Made by a program: the position numbers and the translations under genes
In this document: positions 25,220 to 33,275 of the stretch, piece by piece
Numbering within the stretch: position 1 is the first letter of the stretch
How the letters are laid out: the number at the start of each line of letters is the position of its first letter
Notes under the pieces: generated by a model
Database searches by the model: none
What the model was told of the DNA's origin: nothing
The model's input: only the letters and a program-made list of their open reading frames with translations
Source of the DNA: an uncultured Paracoccus sp.
Lineage (GTDB): Bacteria > Pseudomonadota > Alphaproteobacteria > Rhodobacterales > Rhodobacteraceae
Direction of reading: 5' to 3'
Assembly: GCF_946221145.1 (NCBI RefSeq)
Contig: NZ_CAMIOH010000005.1
Span: 1 to 36,986 of the forward strand
DNA: 36,986 nt

Positions 25220-26757
25220 ATCAGCCCCGACCGCGTGACCCCCAGCAACCCGCCCTGCCGCAGCGTGGCGACCGGATAGCCGTCGCTTTGCATCAGATCC
25301 AGGCTGAAGCCCGGTTCGTGCCGGCGCAGCGCCCGAAGCGCGTTCAGGGCGCCCGCCTCGTCGTTCCGGCGGTATCGCAGCGCGGCCAGGAACCGCAGCG
25401 AGGGGCGGTTTTCCGGGGCGAACTGCTGGACCGCATCGAACCGCTGTTCGGCCTCGGAAAAGCGGCCGAGGCGGGTCAGGGAAATGCCCATCCGCAATTG
25501 CCAGGTCGCGGGGTTCAGCACCGACAGCGCCTCGGACAGGCCCGCCTGCGCTTCGCGATGGGCTTCCTTGTGGCGGCCCAGATCGGTCAGCGCCTGGGAA
25601 TAGGCGTATCGCGCCAGCGGGTTGCGCGCATCGGCCTGGACCGCCTGCTGGGCCAGCCAGAAGCTGACCTGGCCGTGGTTCAGGTATCCCTCTACAACCG
25701 ATCCCACGGCCAGGGCGGTGGCGCTGTAGGGGTCAGCCTCGCGCGCCTTGGTGGCGAATTCCTGCGCCTCCTGGATGCTTTTCTGCGGATCGGGCACCAG
25801 CCGTTCAAACACCTGCGTGGTCCGCACCCAGGCCCGCAGCGCCATGGTCAGGGATGCGTTGACCCCGTCGTCCATGCCCGCCAGGGCCTGTTCGGCGCGG
25901 TCCAGTCGGGCGTGGTTGAAGCTGAACACATCGGCAAAGGACACGCCAAGCGCCGCGTCGATGGTGCGCACGGCCTCCAGCACGCGCATCACGCCCACGC
26001 AGATCTGTGCGGTGCAGTCGCTCATCGCGGCGGACAGGTCGCCTTTGTCCAGGATGAACTTGTGCGACCAGAACAGCCGCCCGCTGGGCCTGTGGCTCAG
26101 CTTGACCAGCACATGGATCGCCTGGCCCATGCGGTTCGCCATGGCCGACAGCACGATGGCGGATTGCCCCGGATCGGCGCGGTCGGGCATGGCGACCATC
26201 GGCACCAGGTCGCAGACCCGGCCCGCGGCTTCACCCAGGATCATCCCGGCGATCACCCCAGTCTCGGCATCGCCCGCGACGGGTTCGGCGGTCAGCAGCA
26301 CCGGCAGCAGCGAGGGTTCGGGCGCGGCGGGCGTCACCGCCTGTTCGGCGTGCATCCGGGCATCGCGCAGCCAATCCTCGAATTCCGGATCGGGGATGTC
26401 CAGGTCGGCGGCGAATTCGGGCATCTGCCCGTCCGGGCCGGGCCGGGCGGTCATGTCCAGCCGGACCATCTGCCCGTCCAGCCCCACCCATCCCGGCCCG
26501 CTGACCAGGGCGTCGCGGGCATCCGACAGGCTGATGCGGATTTCCCGCAGCACCTGACGCAGGCTGGCATTGGCGTTTTCGGGTTCACGCGTGCTGAACA
26601 GCAGATCCTGCAGCCGTACGCGCAGCACCCGCATGGATGTCGCGCTGCCCATCACCGCCAGCGCCCCACGCGCCCGCATCCCCCGCGGCGTCAGACGCAG
26701 GTTTCCCGGTCCGGTCAATTCGACCGGCCCCATGAGGCGAAGCGTAAGCGGCTGCAT
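25216..26757 (-). CDS. SARP-like transcriptional regulator with TPR region
   Basis: A 513-residue soluble protein. Residues about 1-100 resemble the winged-helix DNA-binding domain of SARP/OmpR type: LTLRLMGPVEL, RGMRARGALAVMG, and NASLRQVLREIRISLSDARD. An acidic link (DPEFEDWLRDAR) follows. Residues about 155-265 resemble the TolB/FlgO-like domain found after such domains in alphaproteobacteria. From about 275 to 490 there are TPR-type helical pairs, with AQQAVQADARNPLARYAYSQ and ALTDLGRHKEAHREAQ. SARPs activate metabolite clusters in actinomycetes; in this group targets are mostly unknown. It diverges from the PAP2-small-S8 set across 97 bp, so it is the obvious candidate regulator. No known ligand domain or phospho-acceptor site is seen. 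Confidence 0.8.
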   Translation of the reverse strand: MQPLTLRLMGPVELTGPGNLRLTPRGMRARGALAVMGSATSMRVLRVRLQDLLFSTREPENANASLRQVLREIRISLSDARDALVSGPGWVGLDGQMVRLDMTARPGPDGQMPEFAADLDIPDPEFEDWLRDARMHAEQAVTPAAPEPSLLPVLLTAEPVAGDAETGVIAGMILGEAAGRVCDLVPMVAMPDRADPGQSAIVLSAMANRMGQAIHVLVKLSHRPSGRLFWSHKFILDKGDLSAAMSDCTAQICVGVMRVLEAVRTIDAALGVSFADVFSFNHARLDRAEQALAGMDDGVNASLTMALRAWVRTTQVFERLVPDPQKSIQEAQEFATKAREADPYSATALAVGSVVEGYLNHGQVSFWLAQQAVQADARNPLARYAYSQALTDLGRHKEAHREAQAGLSEALSVLNPATWQLRMGISLTRLGRFSEAEQRFDAVQQFAPENRPSLRFLAALRYRRNDEAGALNALRALRRHEPGFSLDLMQSDGYPVATLRQGGLLGVTRSGLI

Positions 26758-26854
26758 GCAAACAAAAGCTATAGGCGAAATCCGAAGTCGTTGTTACGCT
26801 TTCCCTTGCGGCAAAGATACAGCGTTTTGGTTTCCCGGTTGATGAGGTTCCGCC
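26758..26854. promoter_or_regulatory. divergent promoter region of the SARP and PAP2 genes
   Basis: This 97-bp gap is clearly richer in A and T than its flanks and must hold leftward and rightward promoters. The palindrome TGCATGCA (26753-26760) overlaps the SARP start codon. TTGTTA (26791-26796) with GATACA (26816-26821) is a weak rightward candidate with a 19-base spacer. TATAGC on the minus strand (26773-26768) is a weak leftward -10. No repeated SARP-type heptamers were found. Confidence 0.35.
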
Positions 26855-27931
26855 ATGCCCCTGCAACACGGTCAGCACGGTCAGCACGGCCAGGCAGCGG
26901 ATTCGTCGGGCGGCACCTCCGATGAGGCATTGCTGGCCGCCGCCCTGATGCGGTCGCGCGATGCCATTTCCGGGACCGAGATCATCAACCCCGATCCCGG
27001 ACAGGCGGGTGGCCTGGATCTGGCCGCGCGCCTGCCGCGCCTGGCGCGCGAATATCGCAGCGCGGTGATGATGTCCGAACTGCTGGAAGACCTTGCCTTC
27101 ATCCCCGAAGCCGATTCCGCGTCCGCCCCGGCAGCGCCCGCCATCGCGCTGTCTCGGCGCGCGGCCGGGGACGGTCCGGACCCTGTGCCGCTGGTTCGGA
27201 TCGTCGCCCCGAAAGTGGCCGATTTCAGCCGCGCCGCGCCGCTGGTCACCGCCTATGCCGAATTGCGATCCGACCGCCTGACCGAGATCCTGGCCCAGCA
27301 GCGGTACCTGATCCCGTTCTTTTCCAGCATCCTGCCCCTGGATCCGGTCCGCAACCCCGCCCTGGCCGAGATGCTCGAGGTGGGGCTGGCCCTGGTCACG
27401 CCCGTCGTCATGCGGGTCAAGCTGGCGCTTGGCTGTCCCCGGCCGAACCAGTTCAGCGACCGGATCCAGCCGGTGATCCCCGAACCGGCCCATCCCACCC
27501 TGCCCAGCGGCCATGCGACCCAGGCCTTTACCCTGGCGACCATGCTGTCGCTGCTGGACGACCTGAACGCGCCGGTCCGGCCCGACCAGCAGATCTATCG
27601 CCTGGCCTGCCGGGTGGCGGTCAACCGCACGGTCGCGGGGGTGCATTTCCCCGCCGACAGCGCCTCGGGCGCGGTGCTGGGGATCCAGTTGGGCCGCTAT
27701 GTGATGGCGCGGGGGCTGGGCGGCACCGTGGGATCGGCGGGCTTCGACGGCACCCTGTTCCACAACGGGGCCGAGCCGCGCGATTTCCATGCCCAGATCC
27801 TGGCCCAGATGATGGACGGCCACGATCCGTCCACCCGGTTCGGCGACGACCGGACCACCGCGCGCCCGGCGCCCCTGTGGCAGGCGTTGTGCCGCCGCGC
27901 CCGTCAGGACTGGCTGAACCGATGGAGCTGA
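26855..27931 (+). CDS. PAP2 / vanadium-haloperoxidase superfamily protein, soluble
   Basis: A 358-residue protein with all anion-binding residues of the superfamily: K189 and R196 in KLALGCPRP, S218-G219-H220 in LPSGHATQ, and R258 and H264 in NRTVAGVHFPAD. The spacing K-7-R and R-6-H equals that of fungal chloroperoxidase. The protein lacks the six membrane helices of lipid-type PAP2 enzymes and has no signal peptide, so it is probably cytoplasmic. Either vanadate-dependent haloperoxidase or soluble acid phosphatase activity is possible. The N terminus has a histidine-rich repeat (HGQ three times, residues 5-13). GAGG lies about 7 bases before the ATG. The stop lies 10 bases inside the next gene. 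Confidence 0.85.
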   Translation: MPLQHGQHGQHGQAADSSGGTSDEALLAAALMRSRDAISGTEIINPDPGQAGGLDLAARLPRLAREYRSAVMMSELLEDLAFIPEADSASAPAAPAIALSRRAAGDGPDPVPLVRIVAPKVADFSRAAPLVTAYAELRSDRLTEILAQQRYLIPFFSSILPLDPVRNPALAEMLEVGLALVTPVVMRVKLALGCPRPNQFSDRIQPVIPEPAHPTLPSGHATQAFTLATMLSLLDDLNAPVRPDQQIYRLACRVAVNRTVAGVHFPADSASGAVLGIQLGRYVMARGLGGTVGSAGFDGTLFHNGAEPRDFHAQILAQMMDGHDPSTRFGDDRTTARPAPLWQALCRRARQDWLNRWS

Positions 27932-28146
27932 CCCCCGATCCCGCACCCGCCCGCTGGTCCGAACCCCGCGCGGCCTATGACAGCCTGCGGACGGGCTTGT
28001 CGCCCTATCTGCATTATTTCTATGACCTGCGCGCGCAGCACGATCCATCGCTGCCCCGCGTCGAACATGGCCCGGATGCGGGCGCGGATCTGCCCGGGCA
28101 GATGGAACGCGCGCTGCAAGCCCTGATCCGGCAGAGCTTCGACTGA
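27922..28146 (+). CDS. small protein of unknown function within the PAP2-S8 operon
   Basis: A 74-residue protein not recognised as any known family. It starts 10 bases inside the end of the PAP2 gene and its stop shares one base with the protease ATG (TGATG), so all three are translationally coupled. The middle is aromatic and polar (LSPYLHYFYDLRAQHDPS); the C terminus is probably helical (PGQMERALQALIRQSFD). There is no signal peptide, membrane segment or cysteine. Its position between enzyme and protease suggests a partner, an inhibitor or a substrate of one of them, but this is inference. A longer reading from a GTG at 27877 is possible but less likely. Confidence 0.65.
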   Translation: MELTPDPAPARWSEPRAAYDSLRTGLSPYLHYFYDLRAQHDPSLPRVEHGPDAGADLPGQMERALQALIRQSFD

Positions 28147-29897
28147 TGGCCCTGGCCATGGCCATCCTGTCCGCCTTCCAGGAATTCCTGGACGATCCGG
28201 CGGGCATCCTGTCCGAGGACGCGGCGAATACGGACCGCGGCGATCTGGGGAACCCGGACCTGGACGATCCCGCCTGGGCCTTTCTGTCGCCCGATGCGCT
28301 GCCCGATCCCCGGACCGGCTGCATCATCGGCGTGATCGACGACGCCATCCCCTTTGTCCACCAACGCTTTACGCTGCCGGACAACCTGTCGCGCACCGCC
28401 GCCGTCTGGTTGCAGGATGCGCGGTTCCGGCCGGGCAAGGGGGTCGACCTGCCCTCGGGCGCCGAATGGCGGGGGGCGGAACTGTCGGATCTGCTGGCGC
28501 GCGCCGCCACCGGCGACCTGGCGGGAGAGGATGCGATCTATCGCTTGACCGGGGCGGTGGACATGGCGCGCCCCGCGATCCCGTCAGGCGCGTTTCAGAC
28601 CGGGCATGGCGCGGCGGTGGCGACGCTGGCGGCGGGCTTTGATCCCGCAGATCCGCAGGCGCGGAACCATCCGTTGATCGCGGTCTGCCTGCCGCCCCGG
28701 ATCACGGCGGATTCGATGGGCGTTCTGGCGCCGGTGCCGATCCTGACGGGAATCCTGTTCATCATCACCCGCGCCCGCCGGCTGTGCCGCTTCATCGAAC
28801 GGCAGGGCGGCCATCCCGAGGGGTCGGTCAAGCTGCCGGTGGTGATCAATATCAGCCTGGGCCTGACCGCCGGGCCGCGCGACGGATCGACGCTGATCGA
28901 GCAGTTCATGGACGCGGTATCGGATCATCAGGCCGCCGACCTGGGGCCGGTGCATTTCGTCCTGCCATCCGGCAACCACCGGCAGGACCGGCTGCGCGCC
29001 CGGCTGCGTCCAGGCCAGCAGATCGGCTGGCGCCTGCCGCCCGGCGACGCGACCGTCAGCGCGATCGAGATCTGGGGACCGCCCCAGGATCACCCGCCAC
29101 GCGGCGATCTGCGCATCACCCTGACGGTTCCGGGCCTGGCCCCGGCCACCACCGCGCTGACGCTGCCCTGGCAATATTCCGTCCTGTCCGGCCCTGACGG
29201 CCGGCCGCTGGCGCGCGCCTATTACACGCCGCACCTGCTGCTCGACGGGCGGTGGCGCGACGGCATCGTGGTGATTGCCAGCCCCACCTGCCCCGAACGC
29301 CTGGGCGACCCGTTCGTGCCCCCCGGCGAATGGCGGATCCGGATCGCCGAGGAAACGCCCGATGGCATCTATGACCTGTCGGTGCAGCGCGATGCGGTGA
29401 TCCGCGGGTTTCGCGGTGGCGCGCAGCAAAGCTGGTTTCACGACCCCGGCTATCGCAGCCAGGATGAACGGGGCTTTCCGATCCTGACGGACGCCCGGAA
29501 CGGCGGTGATCCCCTGGTGATCCGCGCCGATACCGTCAACACCTATGCCACGGGCGACAGGCCGCTGCGGGCGGGATCGGCCTATCGGCAGGGCGCACAG
29601 ACCACCGTGACGACCGCGTTGCTGGGCAACCTTCAGCCCGGCGATTGCCTGGCGCCGGTCGATGGGGCGACGAACAATGCCGGGATGATCGTGTGCGGGC
29701 GCGACAGCGGCAGCTTTGCCCTGTCATCGGGCACGTCGCTGGCGGCGCCGCAACTGGCCCGCTGGATGGCCATGCACCTGTCCCAAGGCAAGGTTCTGGA
29801 CAGCCGCGCCGCCATCCGCCGCCTGGCCGGGGGCCAGCAGGCCCGGCCCGACCAGGCGCCGCTGGTCGATATTCCGGCCCGTTTCCGCGAGTTCTGA
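28146..29897 (+). CDS. subtilisin-fold (S8) serine protease with large insertion
   Basis: A 583-residue protein with a complete S8 catalytic set: D65 in IGVIDDAIPF, H154 in QTGHGAAVATLAAG, oxyanion N277 in PSGNHRQ and S531 in SSGTSLAAPQLARW. Asparagine and serine are about 250 residues apart, far more than in a typical subtilase. The insertion contains beta-rich stretches such as LRITLTVPG, GIVVIASPT and PGEWRIRIAEETPDGIYDLS that look like a jelly-roll domain. There is no signal peptide and no room for a normal I9-type propeptide (only 60 or so residues precede D65), so it is likely cytoplasmic and controlled otherwise. It is the last of three coupled genes. The fold and active site are clear; the substrate is unknown. 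Confidence 0.85.
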   Translation: MALAMAILSAFQEFLDDPAGILSEDAANTDRGDLGNPDLDDPAWAFLSPDALPDPRTGCIIGVIDDAIPFVHQRFTLPDNLSRTAAVWLQDARFRPGKGVDLPSGAEWRGAELSDLLARAATGDLAGEDAIYRLTGAVDMARPAIPSGAFQTGHGAAVATLAAGFDPADPQARNHPLIAVCLPPRITADSMGVLAPVPILTGILFIITRARRLCRFIERQGGHPEGSVKLPVVINISLGLTAGPRDGSTLIEQFMDAVSDHQAADLGPVHFVLPSGNHRQDRLRARLRPGQQIGWRLPPGDATVSAIEIWGPPQDHPPRGDLRITLTVPGLAPATTALTLPWQYSVLSGPDGRPLARAYYTPHLLLDGRWRDGIVVIASPTCPERLGDPFVPPGEWRIRIAEETPDGIYDLSVQRDAVIRGFRGGAQQSWFHDPGYRSQDERGFPILTDARNGGDPLVIRADTVNTYATGDRPLRAGSAYRQGAQTTVTTALLGNLQPGDCLAPVDGATNNAGMIVCGRDSGSFALSSGTSLAAPQLARWMAMHLSQGKVLDSRAAIRRLAGGQQARPDQAPLVDIPARFREF

Positions 29898-29914
29898 TGA
29901 CCGCGCTGCGGGTT

Positions 29915-29931
29915 TCACGCGCACCGCGTGA
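29915..29931 (+). other. perfect hairpin after the S8 protease gene
   Basis: TCACGCG (29915-29921) pairs with CGCGTGA (29925-29931) around a CAC loop, 18 bases past the protease stop. It has no T-run. It could mark partial termination or RNA processing before the next gene 120 bases on, or be an operator for a promoter of that gene. Confidence 0.35.
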
Positions 29932-30051
29932 TCCGGCCCATCGGGATTCACGCCGCTTTCACGGCCCCGGCTCAAGGTGATTCCATTGTAACCGATCATC
30001 GGTCGCACGGGGTGACGCCTCGCTTGGCAGCAGCAAAAGGGGAATATCGAC

Positions 30052-30519
30052 ATGCCGGGTGACACAATTCCGAATTTCAACAACGTGATCGCCGCGCTTC
30101 AGCTTCTGGGCGGTGGACCGGGGGGTGCGCAGAATGCGCCGGTCCAGATGCCCGACGACCTGATGGCGGCGGTGACGGGATGGTCAGGCATCGGCGCTCC
30201 TCTCGCCGATGCGGATCGTCCCACCTGGGCCGCATTCCGGCGGCTCGAGCAGGAGAACCGGCTTCTTGTCGATCATGTCGAGATGCTGGCCTGCGCCCTG
30301 GGTGCCTGCCCGAATTGCTGGGGTGGCATCGAGGATTGCGAAGATTGTGGAGGCATCGGGCGTCCCGGTGCCTTCGCACCAGACCGGGGCTGTTTTGACC
30401 GGTTCGTGCTGCCGGTCATCGTCCGCGTCATGGGGCGCGCCAATCTGAGCGACGATGGCCCTGGATCCCGTCCCGGCGATCACCAGGACCGGGATAACCC
30501 GCCAAGTTCCCTCGTTTAA
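30052..30519 (+). CDS. small protein with paired CxxC motifs, possible zinc binding
   Basis: A 155-residue soluble protein of no family I recognise. Its mark is residues 81-114, with C81, C86/C89 in CPNCWGG, C96/C99 in CEDCGGIG, and C114. The two CxxC-x-G units resemble half of a DnaJ zinc finger (CxxCxGxG), so a zinc site is likely. There is no J domain. A short heptad-like helix (FRRLEQENRLLVDHVEMLA) precedes the cysteines. The N terminus has a Gly-rich segment and the C-terminal 25 residues are polar and probably disordered. AAAGGGGA sits 8 bases ahead of the ATG. It follows the protease by 154 bp in the same direction and ends in a strong terminator, so it may belong to the same unit. Confidence 0.75.
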   Translation: MPGDTIPNFNNVIAALQLLGGGPGGAQNAPVQMPDDLMAAVTGWSGIGAPLADADRPTWAAFRRLEQENRLLVDHVEMLACALGACPNCWGGIEDCEDCGGIGRPGAFAPDRGCFDRFVLPVIVRVMGRANLSDDGPGSRPGDHQDRDNPPSSLV

Positions 30520-30546
30520 TCGGTTTTTGCTTACCCTTGCGGGTTG

Positions 30547-30584
30547 TCTGGCGGATGGTTTGCGAACCATCCGCCAGATTTTCT
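30547..30584 (+). terminator. strong intrinsic terminator closing the accessory locus
   Basis: A perfect 14-bp stem (30547-30560 with 30565-30578), loop TGCG, is followed by TTTTCT (30579-30584). It lies 27 bases past the stop of the CxxC protein gene. The T-run fits plus-strand transcription. It also lies between the accessory locus and the converging pqi operon, insulating one from the other. Confidence 0.92.
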
Positions 30585-30591
30585 CGGTCGC

Positions 30592-31224
30592 CTAGAACAG
30601 CGGGTCCAGGGCAAAGGGGTCGGCGGGCGCGGTGGTGGCAATGGTGCGGCCCGGACCCGACAGGGTGGCGATCTGCTGGGCCAGCAGCGTGATGGCCGAT
30701 GACGCCGCCGCAGCCGCCGCCGCAGGCCCGGTCGATCCCATCGGCACGGAAATGTCGAAGCTGCGGGCATGGTTCGCGCCGCCGCTGCCGTCATCCGCCA
30801 CGAAATAGCGCCCCGACAGGCGATAGACGCCATTGGCCTGCGCAAGCGCCTTTTCGACGCGAACCTCCAGCACCCGCCGGGGCGGCTCGGCCAGGGGCCA
30901 GGGTTCGCCGATCACCGTCGCCCCGGACACGTCGGTGATGGCGCGCGCCAGCGACTGGGTAAAGGCACGCTGCGGATTGTCGGCCCACAGGTTGTCGGGG
31001 TTCGACCGGACGGCGCCATCCTGGGTCTGAAAGGCGACCTCTTGCGCAGAGGCGTATTCGGGCAGCGACACGTCCTTGAGTTCGGCACTGCCCAGGCGGT
31101 TGGGCACCTGCCCCCCCGTGACCGGCGGGTCGATCAGGAATCGTGCGGTCTTTTCCGGGTCGGAACAGGCAGACAGGCCCAGAAGACCAAGACAGGCAGC
31201 GGCGAACGTCAGGCGGTGGGTCAT
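30592..31224 (-). CDS. pqiC: PqiC/LetC-type ABC-transport auxiliary lipoprotein
   Basis: A 210-residue outer-membrane lipoprotein. The signal peptide ends in the lipobox LSAC with the lipidated C20. The body is the PqiC (DUF330/ABC-type transport auxiliary) domain: ARFLIDPP, RLGSAELKDVSLPEYASA, and NPQRAFTQSLARAITD in place. PqiC anchors the PqiB needle to the outer membrane and takes part in lipid traffic across the periplasm. It starts one base after the pqiB stop, so it belongs to the pqi operon as last gene. An alanine-rich stretch near residues 165-185 precedes the C-terminal helix. No terminator of its own with a T-run was seen. Confidence 0.87.
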   Translation of the reverse strand: MTHRLTFAAACLGLLGLSACSDPEKTARFLIDPPVTGGQVPNRLGSAELKDVSLPEYASAQEVAFQTQDGAVRSNPDNLWADNPQRAFTQSLARAITDVSGATVIGEPWPLAEPPRRVLEVRVEKALAQANGVYRLSGRYFVADDGSGGANHARSFDISVPMGSTGPAAAAAAASSAITLLAQQIATLSGPGRTIATTAPADPFALDPLF

Positions 31225-31225
31225 G

Positions 31226-33268
31226 TCATCGTCCCAGAATGAAGGCGCGGGGGTTGCGTTCGATCAACCGGGCCAGCGACCCAAAGGCCGCCGTCGCGCG
31301 GCGCAATTCGCGCAGCATGTTGATCGCCTCGGTGTTGAAGGCCGACCGGTCGCCATAGGAGGCCAGCACCCCGTCCGCCCGCGCCGCCGTCGCTTCCAGC
31401 CGCTGGATCAGCTGCGGCAGGCGCTGCACGGATTGCGCCACCTGATCGGCGGCCGTGCTGGCGCTGTCCAGGGCGTTGTTCAGGCTGCCCGCCGCATCGC
31501 CGTCGCGCAGATCGTTCATCAGGCCCGATGCGGCCTCCAGCGTGTCGGACAGGTTGCGGGGCAGTTGCTCGGCATCCTCGCTGCCCAGCATGGCGCGCAG
31601 ATCGGCCAGGATGCCTTCGGCCTGGGTGCTGATTTCCGCAAAGCCGAATTCCTCGACCGCCGCCGCCGCCGCGTCGATCTGTGCGACCATCGCCGGAGCG
31701 TCCGCGGCAGCCAGCTTGACCGCCTCGGCGGCAGCGGCGGCTTCCTCGACCAGGCGGGCGATGTTTTCGGCGGCGCCGCTGTCGCGCAGATCGCGGGCCA
31801 TGCTGCCGATGTCGGTGGCGGCGCCCCGCGTCTGGTCCAGGGTCTGGCGCAGGCTTTCGGGAATGGCGCGGGTATCGTCGGAACTGGCGATGGCGGTGAT
31901 GCTGTTCATCATGTCGGTGGCCGACCGCAGCACTTCCTCGAAGGGCAGGTTGCCGATGCGGGCCATGAACCCCTGGGCGCTTGCGCTGAAATCGTCCAGA
32001 TCGCCCGCGACCGAGGGGATGATCGGGTTCGGCTGGGCGTCCAGGTCGATCCCGGCGGGATCCGCGTCGGGAATATCGACCAGCTCCACCATGAGAGAGG
32101 TTCCCAGGAACCCGGCACTGGCAACCCGGCCGCGCAGGCCGTCGGCCACCGCCCGTTCCAGGAAGGCAAGCGCATCCTGGGGCGTGGCATCGGCGTCCAG
32201 GCCCAGCCGGGCGGGCGAAATCGCCATGGTCACGGCCTGCCGGATGTCCTGGCTGTCGTCATCCACGGTCACGGCCAGATCGGTGACCTGGCCCACGCGC
32301 AGGCCCTGGAACTGCACATCGGCCCCCTTGGTCAGCCCTTGCAGCGAATCGTCGATCAGCATGGCGATGCGCAGCGGCTCTCCGGTGTCGCTGGCCAGGA
32401 TGTCGTTGCGGGCGGTGTCTTCGTCGGGTTGCAGCGCATAGACATGGCCGGGTTCGACCGGACGGCCACCGCTGACCAGGGTGTCGAAGGCCACGCCGCC
32501 TTGCAGGACCGAAGACAGCGAATTCACGTTGAAGGACACGCCCGACGCGCCCAGCGACAGCGAAAAGCCCGACGTGTCCCAGAACACGGTCGAGGTGGTC
32601 AGCCGCCGGTCATGGGGCGCCTCGATGAAGGCGTCGGCGATGACCTGATCCTCGCTCTCGGACAGGCGCAGGTTTTCCATCCGCCCGACCTGGACGCCGC
32701 GATACAGGACCGGGGCGCCTTCGCTGATGCCGTCGGCATTCTCCATCGACAGCGTGACCTGGGTGCCCGGCGTATCGACGCGGATCAGCGGCGCGCGCTC
32801 CAGCCCGACGAAATGGTCCTGCTGCGCCGTCACGTTGGCGTCCCAATAGCCTTCGATGAAGGAACCGGTCAGCACCGTGTCCAGCCGCGTCACCCCCTGG
32901 GCGCTGACCTGCGGCCGAACGATCCAGAACTGCGCCTCGGCGTCGATATAGGGGGCCACGTCCTTGTCCACGCGGATCTTGACCGCCACCCGCGACAAAT
33001 CCGAGGTGAAGCTGACGGATTCGACCTGGCCCACGGTGATTTCGCGGAATCGCAGGGCGGTTTCGCCGGGCGTCACGCCGGTCGCATCGGCGAATTCGAC
33101 CTCGATCACCACGCCCCGGCCGTTATAGGCGTTCCAGGCGATGCCCAGCGTCACAGCCAGGGCGATGATCGGCACCAGCCAGATCACGTTGATCCCGGCC
33201 AGGGCGGCGCGTGCGGCGGTCTTGCGCACAGGGCTTGCCGGCTTCAGCGGCGGCGGCGTGTCGGTCAT
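31226..33268 (-). CDS. pqiB: MCE-domain protein PqiB (intermembrane transport)
   Basis: A 680-residue protein anchored in the inner membrane by one helix (INVIWLVPIIALAVTLGIAW, about residues 26-45). Three MCE/MlaD domains follow: VVIEVEFADATGVTPGETAL near 53-72 starts the first, GTQVTLSMENADGISEGAPV the second, and PLRIAMLIDDSLQGLTKGAD the third. The C-terminal 250 residues are a long alanine-rich coiled coil with repeated DLRDS/NLSDTL-like helices. Such proteins stack into hexameric tubes that carry lipids between membranes. It begins 7 bases after the second pqiA half. Three MCE domains agree with E. coli PqiB rather than the seven of LetB. No ATPase gene is present, also like Pqi. Confidence 0.92.
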   Translation of the reverse strand: MTDTPPPLKPASPVRKTAARAALAGINVIWLVPIIALAVTLGIAWNAYNGRGVVIEVEFADATGVTPGETALRFREITVGQVESVSFTSDLSRVAVKIRVDKDVAPYIDAEAQFWIVRPQVSAQGVTRLDTVLTGSFIEGYWDANVTAQQDHFVGLERAPLIRVDTPGTQVTLSMENADGISEGAPVLYRGVQVGRMENLRLSESEDQVIADAFIEAPHDRRLTTSTVFWDTSGFSLSLGASGVSFNVNSLSSVLQGGVAFDTLVSGGRPVEPGHVYALQPDEDTARNDILASDTGEPLRIAMLIDDSLQGLTKGADVQFQGLRVGQVTDLAVTVDDDSQDIRQAVTMAISPARLGLDADATPQDALAFLERAVADGLRGRVASAGFLGTSLMVELVDIPDADPAGIDLDAQPNPIIPSVAGDLDDFSASAQGFMARIGNLPFEEVLRSATDMMNSITAIASSDDTRAIPESLRQTLDQTRGAATDIGSMARDLRDSGAAENIARLVEEAAAAAEAVKLAAADAPAMVAQIDAAAAAVEEFGFAEISTQAEGILADLRAMLGSEDAEQLPRNLSDTLEAASGLMNDLRDGDAAGSLNNALDSASTAADQVAQSVQRLPQLIQRLEATAARADGVLASYGDRSAFNTEAINMLRELRRATAAFGSLARLIERNPRAFILGR

Positions 33269-33275
33269 CGCGGTG

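Noticed and set aside
26585..28510. Long minus-strand frame across the PAP2 and small-protein genes
   Set aside because: It spans the divergent promoter region and lacks family similarity; the plus-strand genes carry intact PAP2 motifs and coupled starts.
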